DNA of 32,500 bases from Zygnema cylindricum (taxonomy: Eukaryota > Streptophyta > Zygnematophyceae > Zygnematales > Zygnemataceae): contig JBBHKE010003093.1 of NCBI GenBank assembly GCA_037447655.1, positions 1 to 32,500 on the forward strand, in the 5' to 3' direction. Shown piece by piece: positions 28,728-32,500 of this stretch. Under the pieces are notes generated by a model, which was not told the origin of the DNA, did not search any database, and saw only the letters and a program-made list of their open reading frames with translations. Position numbers and translations under genes: made by a program. The first letter of the stretch is position 1. Every line of letters starts with the position of its first letter.

Positions 28728-29423
28728 GGTGCCTCCCCATGTATTATTAACCTAACGAATTTACTTTGTATCGTAGCGAAGATTCTCCTTACACATTTTT
28801 TAGAGTGTCCTAATGCGTAAAAATGAAATAGCTACTTAAGTTTGTGACGATTGTACATGTCTTCAATGCCTCTCACTGTTGCAAAGGTCTACAGTCTATG
28901 TTATCGCACCTTGTTTTTTGAAATTGCTTGTGACGCCGCATGTCATTGCCTGACATTGTAGACATACAACATTTTAGCCATGTGTTGTTCATGGTTGAAT
29001 AATATGCCTTTGCCTTTGCGTTCGCCTCTCCCATCCGGTAGCCGTGAAATAATATAGAATGCTTGAGATCCTTGCGATAAAAAAATATACTTGATGCAAA
29101 AGAACAAAAAAAAGAAAAAACTTGTACTTCTCCTTGTCGAAAATGTTTGAAAAACATGTGAAGGTGTTTTCCTATTTGTGGCCCGGTTATAATTTACATT
29201 AAAACACATATCCGATATGTTTTAAGGTAAATTTTGAAAATGACGTGGCATGATATGGCCGCGGCTCCAAAAACACAAAACGACAAAAGTTCGAAGCTAA
29301 CGCGAATTGTACTTCATTTTTTTCACTTTCTTCGTATGGATGAGGATTTTATCAGTATGACGCTAAGGTTTTTAAGAAAAACCATTGAAAAAACCCTCAC
29401 TTCGGCACATGGGGGACACACCC
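28728..29423 (+). mobile_element. Harbinger-like MITE, older forward copy
   Basis: Left GGTGCCTCCCCATGTA after TAA; right GCACATGGGGGACACACCC before TTA. The interior is collinear with forward copies 1 and 2 but clearly diverged: TTACTTTGTATCGTAGCG, GACGATTGTACATG, CCGCATGTCATTGCCTGACAT and AACACATATCCGATATGTTT all have counterparts. 696 bp. Confidence 0.75.
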
Positions 29424-29426
29424 TTA

Positions 29427-30095
29427 GACGTGCCATCATCATGCATTCCATAAAAGGTAAAAAGGAAGTGAAAGAAAAGACAAAGATAACTTGAGTCGAA
29501 TCGATTCTCAATCGATACCTTTTAGTCATATTTGGATAATTAGGAGAAATGATAATCAACTTTACTCACCATATTTACTACTAATATTGTACTTCCTACA
29601 TTAAGGTCCTTCACCTCGTGGACCCTTAGACTAGATATTGATTGAAAAGCTAAATTAGTTACATTTCTCTTTGTCTATTGTGGTTGCGTTTTACATCCTT
29701 ATCTTGGTTGATTTTTGGAACCACTGAAACCTTAGCTGGCTGTTTGTCGTTTCGCTTTTCTGCTCAAATTCGTACTGCAAAACCGCATAGAACAACCTGA
29801 ATTTGAAAAGGGGACTGGTATAATCACGGAGCGTTAATATAAACGGCCGTTGTTCAAAAACTCTTGAATCCTTCCGACATATTATGCGCGGTACCCAAAA
29901 TCCCAGTTTAAAAATCGCGCGTGACATTAGGTGACTTGTACGGCGGTACCCAACTACCCACACCCTTAAAAAATACACGTAAACGACGAAATTATAAGGT
30001 TCGTACGGCTAGTACGGTTTTATAATTTTCCGAGTGATTAGTGATTACAGAGGTTGGCCCAACCTAATTTAGTAATTTACGCGTCGCGGCGACGG
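29427..30095. other. No gene recognised
   Basis: AT-rich sequence with no repeat match inside the window. The minus-strand frame at 29691-29978 shows no known motif. Confidence 0.4.
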
Positions 30096-30099
30096 GATC

Positions 30100-30190
30100 A
30101 CTGTCGCACGCTTGAATTAGCGTCGCTAAATGTCGCATTCGTCGTGTCTCGTCGCACCGCTTGAAGCGACATTGTCGCCTAGCGACGCCA
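30100..30190. repeat. GTCGC/GCGAC cluster
   Basis: About 90 bases hold roughly ten GTCGC, GCGTCG or GCGAC words on both strands (e.g. GCGTCGCGGCGACGG, TGTCGCACGCTT, GAAGCGACATTGTCGC). It is much richer in CG than its surroundings and has several short inverted pairs. Confidence 0.7.
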
Positions 30191-30207
30191 ACTGCTAGAT
30201 CAAAAGA

Positions 30208-30470
30208 AATCAACCGCCGATTCCCGTCCCACTCGCCAATTCACAAAAGCAGTGAAAATGGAAAATTAAATCTGAACGGCTCACAATGAGTAGCTGGAAT
30301 CAACGGCTTACTTTTGTCGTACGCGCCATCTTCCAAAAGGAGAACAAATATATGGACGGCTTGAAATGAGAATATGAAATCAACGGCCTATTCTCGTCTC
30401 ATTCGCAACCTTCCAAAAGCAAAAAAAAACAAAAAAACATAAAAAATATCAACGGCTCAGTATCAAAACA
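30208..30470. repeat. Tandem array, unit about 80-90 bp
   Basis: Three diverged units begin (A)ATCAAC(C/G)GC at 30209, 30299 and 30379. Each contains a TCGT...CG-C-(A/C)...CA(A)AAG block and ACGGCT(C/T) followed by A(C)AATGAG in the first two. A final ATCAACGGCTCAG follows at 30448. Non-coding. Confidence 0.6.
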
Positions 30471-30721
30471 CGAAATTTTCGGTCAATTTCAAATAACGAC
30501 AAATAAAAAATGGGTGTGAATTTTTTTAGGTTTGGTTTGGTTTGGGGATTAATATATTTTTATAAGTTATGAAAATCGATTTTTACTTTATTTGGAGACA
30601 ATTTTGGTAAACAATATTGCACAATATTTTCATTTTTTTTTTCAAATGCTTTTTTGTTAAATCGCATTGCTGCTGTAATCAGCAAAAAAAAAATTTCTGT
30701 ATGATCCTTCTATATTTCTCA

Positions 30722-30886
30722 GAGCTCTCTGTCCCTCTCCTCCCCTCTCCTTCTCCCTTCCCCTCCCTCTCCCTCTCCCTTCCCCTCTCTTTTCCTCTCC
30801 CTCGTCCTCGCCCTCTCCCTTTCCCTCCCTCTCCCTCTCCCTTCCCCTCCCCCTCCCTCACCCTCTCCCTTCCTTCCCTCCCCCGA
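30722..30886. repeat. Polypyrimidine (CT-rich) tract
   Basis: CTCCCTCTCCCTCTCCC-type sequence of ~165 bases. Open frames on both strands are compositional. Confidence 0.9.
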
Positions 30887-30889
30887 TCG

Positions 30890-31868
30890 TTTATGTAAAA
30901 TTTTAGGGCATTAATTCCAAAAATGGAGTCACAATTTTCAATTTTTTGGTTTAATTAAATCTGAAAATTGATGTGATTCCAAGAAGATCTTAGCATCAAA
31001 TAGAAAACGACAAAAAACCCAAAAAAAAGCACTGCATGGAATTATTCTGGGTTTAATTTTTTTATTTTTTAATTTTGAAAAATGGAATATTTTGTGAGCA
31101 GAAAGTGGAAAACCATATCCTTTGAAAGGCAATAATTTTTTTTTTTTGAAAACTTGAAAAAAACATGTCATTCCTGAGAAGAAAAAAACCATTAAAATCA
31201 AATTATCAAATAATTTTGGTTCTACTACAAGTTGTACTTTTTATTGCGCCGTACGAATGTACATTTATTAGAAATGGTGCCCTCTCATTCCCTTCCCTTT
31301 CTTTCTGTCCTCCTCTCTCCTTCTCCTCCTTTTGGCCTCCTCTGTCCTTTTCTACATTTTTCTGAGACTTTTATCTTCTCAGATTGTTTTCTGGAACTCT
31401 CACTATTTTAACAATAAAAATTATTCATGCGATGAAAAAAAAGTTTCAATTTACAACTTTTGAAACTGTGCCAAAATTTTAGCTTTTGTTTTTTTGTCGT
31501 GTTTCGTGTCAAGGAGCAAATTGATGTCTAGTATCAAGCATAGTTAAGAACGCAAAATGTCTAAGTATTATTGTAAATTTGTGAAAGATAGAATTTGGAA
31601 GGAACTAAACCAAAAAAAAGAGTTTTTCCTAGTTTTGTTTCTCTTCATGAACGCATCAACATTAGCAATTTGATATCTATTAGAAACTGGTAAGGGTGTA
31701 AAAATCTATAATTGTTGGTGGTTTCAAATATGCATAACACTAACAGCATTGTTGTTCCAACCATTGACATCTTAAGGTCGAAAATTAGTAATAAAAAACG
31801 TCACAGTTAAATATGGTTCGAGCATAAACTACGAATAGCTGACGTATCTAAAAGGTTTCCACAAACTA
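30890..31868. other. AT-rich, no gene recognised
   Basis: Poly-A/T-rich DNA with a short CT-rich patch at 31280-31360. No repeats matched elsewhere and no coding frame was found. Confidence 0.45.
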
Positions 31869-31871
31869 AAG

Positions 31872-32085
31872 CACACTGTGTACCGCTTTATGCGTTAATG
31901 TATTCTATGGCCTTTAAAATCATTTCCCTCGGTGCATACTTGCCGAAATATTAAGCTGGCGGTTGCGATGTAAAGGTTTTATCTCCCGATTGGCGGTCTC
32001 CAAATAAAAATCGGACACGTGTGTACGGAGAAAAAATGTTTTTACTGCAAAAAAAACAAAAACGCTAATAGTGATACACAAAGTA
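31872..32085. mobile_element. Diverged relative of the 4505-4728 hairpin MITE
   Basis: GGCGGTTGCGATG, CCGATTGGCGGTCTC, GTGTGTACGGAGAAAA and AACGCTAATAG(TG)AT occur in the same order and spacing as GGCTGCGAT, CCAATTGGCGGTCTC, GTGTGTACGGAGAAAA and GACGCTAATAA in 4505-4728. The left terminus (CACTGTGTACCGC) is worn. Ends are approximate. Confidence 0.55.
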
Positions 32086-32350
32086 TTTTACATGTTTGTA
32101 AATCATACTGGAGTAATCATCTTCCAATTATTATACTCAAGAGGAAGCAATGGAACTTAACATTCGAAAATAAATTGATTTTTATTTTTCACCTTGTAGA
32201 GCCACTTTCCATTGTATACTTAAAAAAAAAAATCTACATAACTCCCTTTCTCCCTTTTCATTTCACCTTCGTTGAAACTCCCGTATTATTCTAATTGTTA
32301 TATTTTCCTGAGCAACTTATTTCTACCACATAGTCCAATTTCTAAGCCTT
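32086..32350. other. AT-rich, no gene recognised
   Basis: No coding frame or repeat supported. Confidence 0.4.
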
Positions 32351-32352
32351 AT

Positions 32353-32500
32353 TTAATTATGGTTCCTGTAAGCTTGAGTAAGTAATAAATTGAAGTCAAT
32401 GTGCTATTGCATTTATAATCCATTATTTATTTGTGATTTCTGGAAGCTTGTGGATAAGTTTTCTAGAAATCAATGGTGGTATTGTGTTTCTAGTCCATTA
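32353..32500. repeat. Two ~75-bp tandem units running to the window edge
   Basis: AAGCTTG(A/T)G, GTAT/GCTATTG and a final (A)TCCATTA / GTCCATTA recur with a spacing of about 75 bases (unit ends at 32425 and 32500). The array may continue beyond the window. Confidence 0.6.

Overview
The window looks like a repeat-dominated, gene-poor stretch of a nuclear plant genome. The one clear protein-coding unit is a decayed Ty1/copia LTR retrotransposon. Its primer-binding site matches the anticodon arm of a plant-type initiator tRNA-Met (tRNA sequence recalled from general knowledge). Almost everything else is non-autonomous DNA transposons (MITEs), several nested or abutting, plus tandem repeats and long purine/pyrimidine tracts. 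I see no intact host gene, no rRNA, no canonical tRNA gene, no CRISPR array and no bacterial-style operon. The species cannot be named from this sequence.

Layout. 1-124: right end of a Harbinger-like MITE. 225-303: antisense tRNA-like (SINE-like) segment. 457-800: diverged tandem repeats. 1532-2820: TA-flanked element with CACCG terminal inverted repeats (TIRs). 2940-3570: Harbinger-like remnant split by a 539-bp hAT MITE with a perfect 8-bp target duplication. 3835-3933: truncated sibling of that hAT MITE. 4505-4728: small CACCG-type hairpin MITE. 4791-12708: copia element with LTRs, PBS, gag, protease, integrase, RT, RNase H and PPT. Its 5' LTR was invaded by an inverted, diverged LTR of a relative (5260-6743). 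13117-13340: two 46-bp palindromes made only of terminal repeats. 14011-17480: short repeats, a rearranged Harbinger-like remnant, long CT and GA tracts, and a 74-bp tandem array. 18431-18616: possible cysteine-rich (EGF-like) exon fragment. 18660-19268: another CT/GA pair. 19270-22302: low-copy sequence without recognisable genes.

22306-29423 is the densest MITE cluster: a head-to-head pair of Harbinger-like elements (22306-23872), a foldback element with arms of about 200 bp abutting them (23872-24540), a TAGTGTTG-type hAT (24611-25483), another Harbinger-like copy nearly identical to the first forward one (26037-26814), a CATAG-type hAT (26910-27372), a CACCG element with a second TAGTGTTG hAT inside (27578-28483), and an older Harbinger-like copy (28728-29423). 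The remainder holds a GTCGC-rich cluster, tandem repeats, a CT tract and AT-rich DNA.

The copia genes would have acted together in one gag-pol polyprotein. They are now disabled by stops, frameshifts, a small deletion and key-residue changes. None of the MITEs carries a recognisable transposase, so they would have been moved in trans. The most notable points are the half-tRNA-type PBS overlapping the gag start, the antisense tRNA-like module shared by related LTRs, the minimal 46-bp palindromes, and the hairpin-forming MITE cluster that could produce small RNAs.
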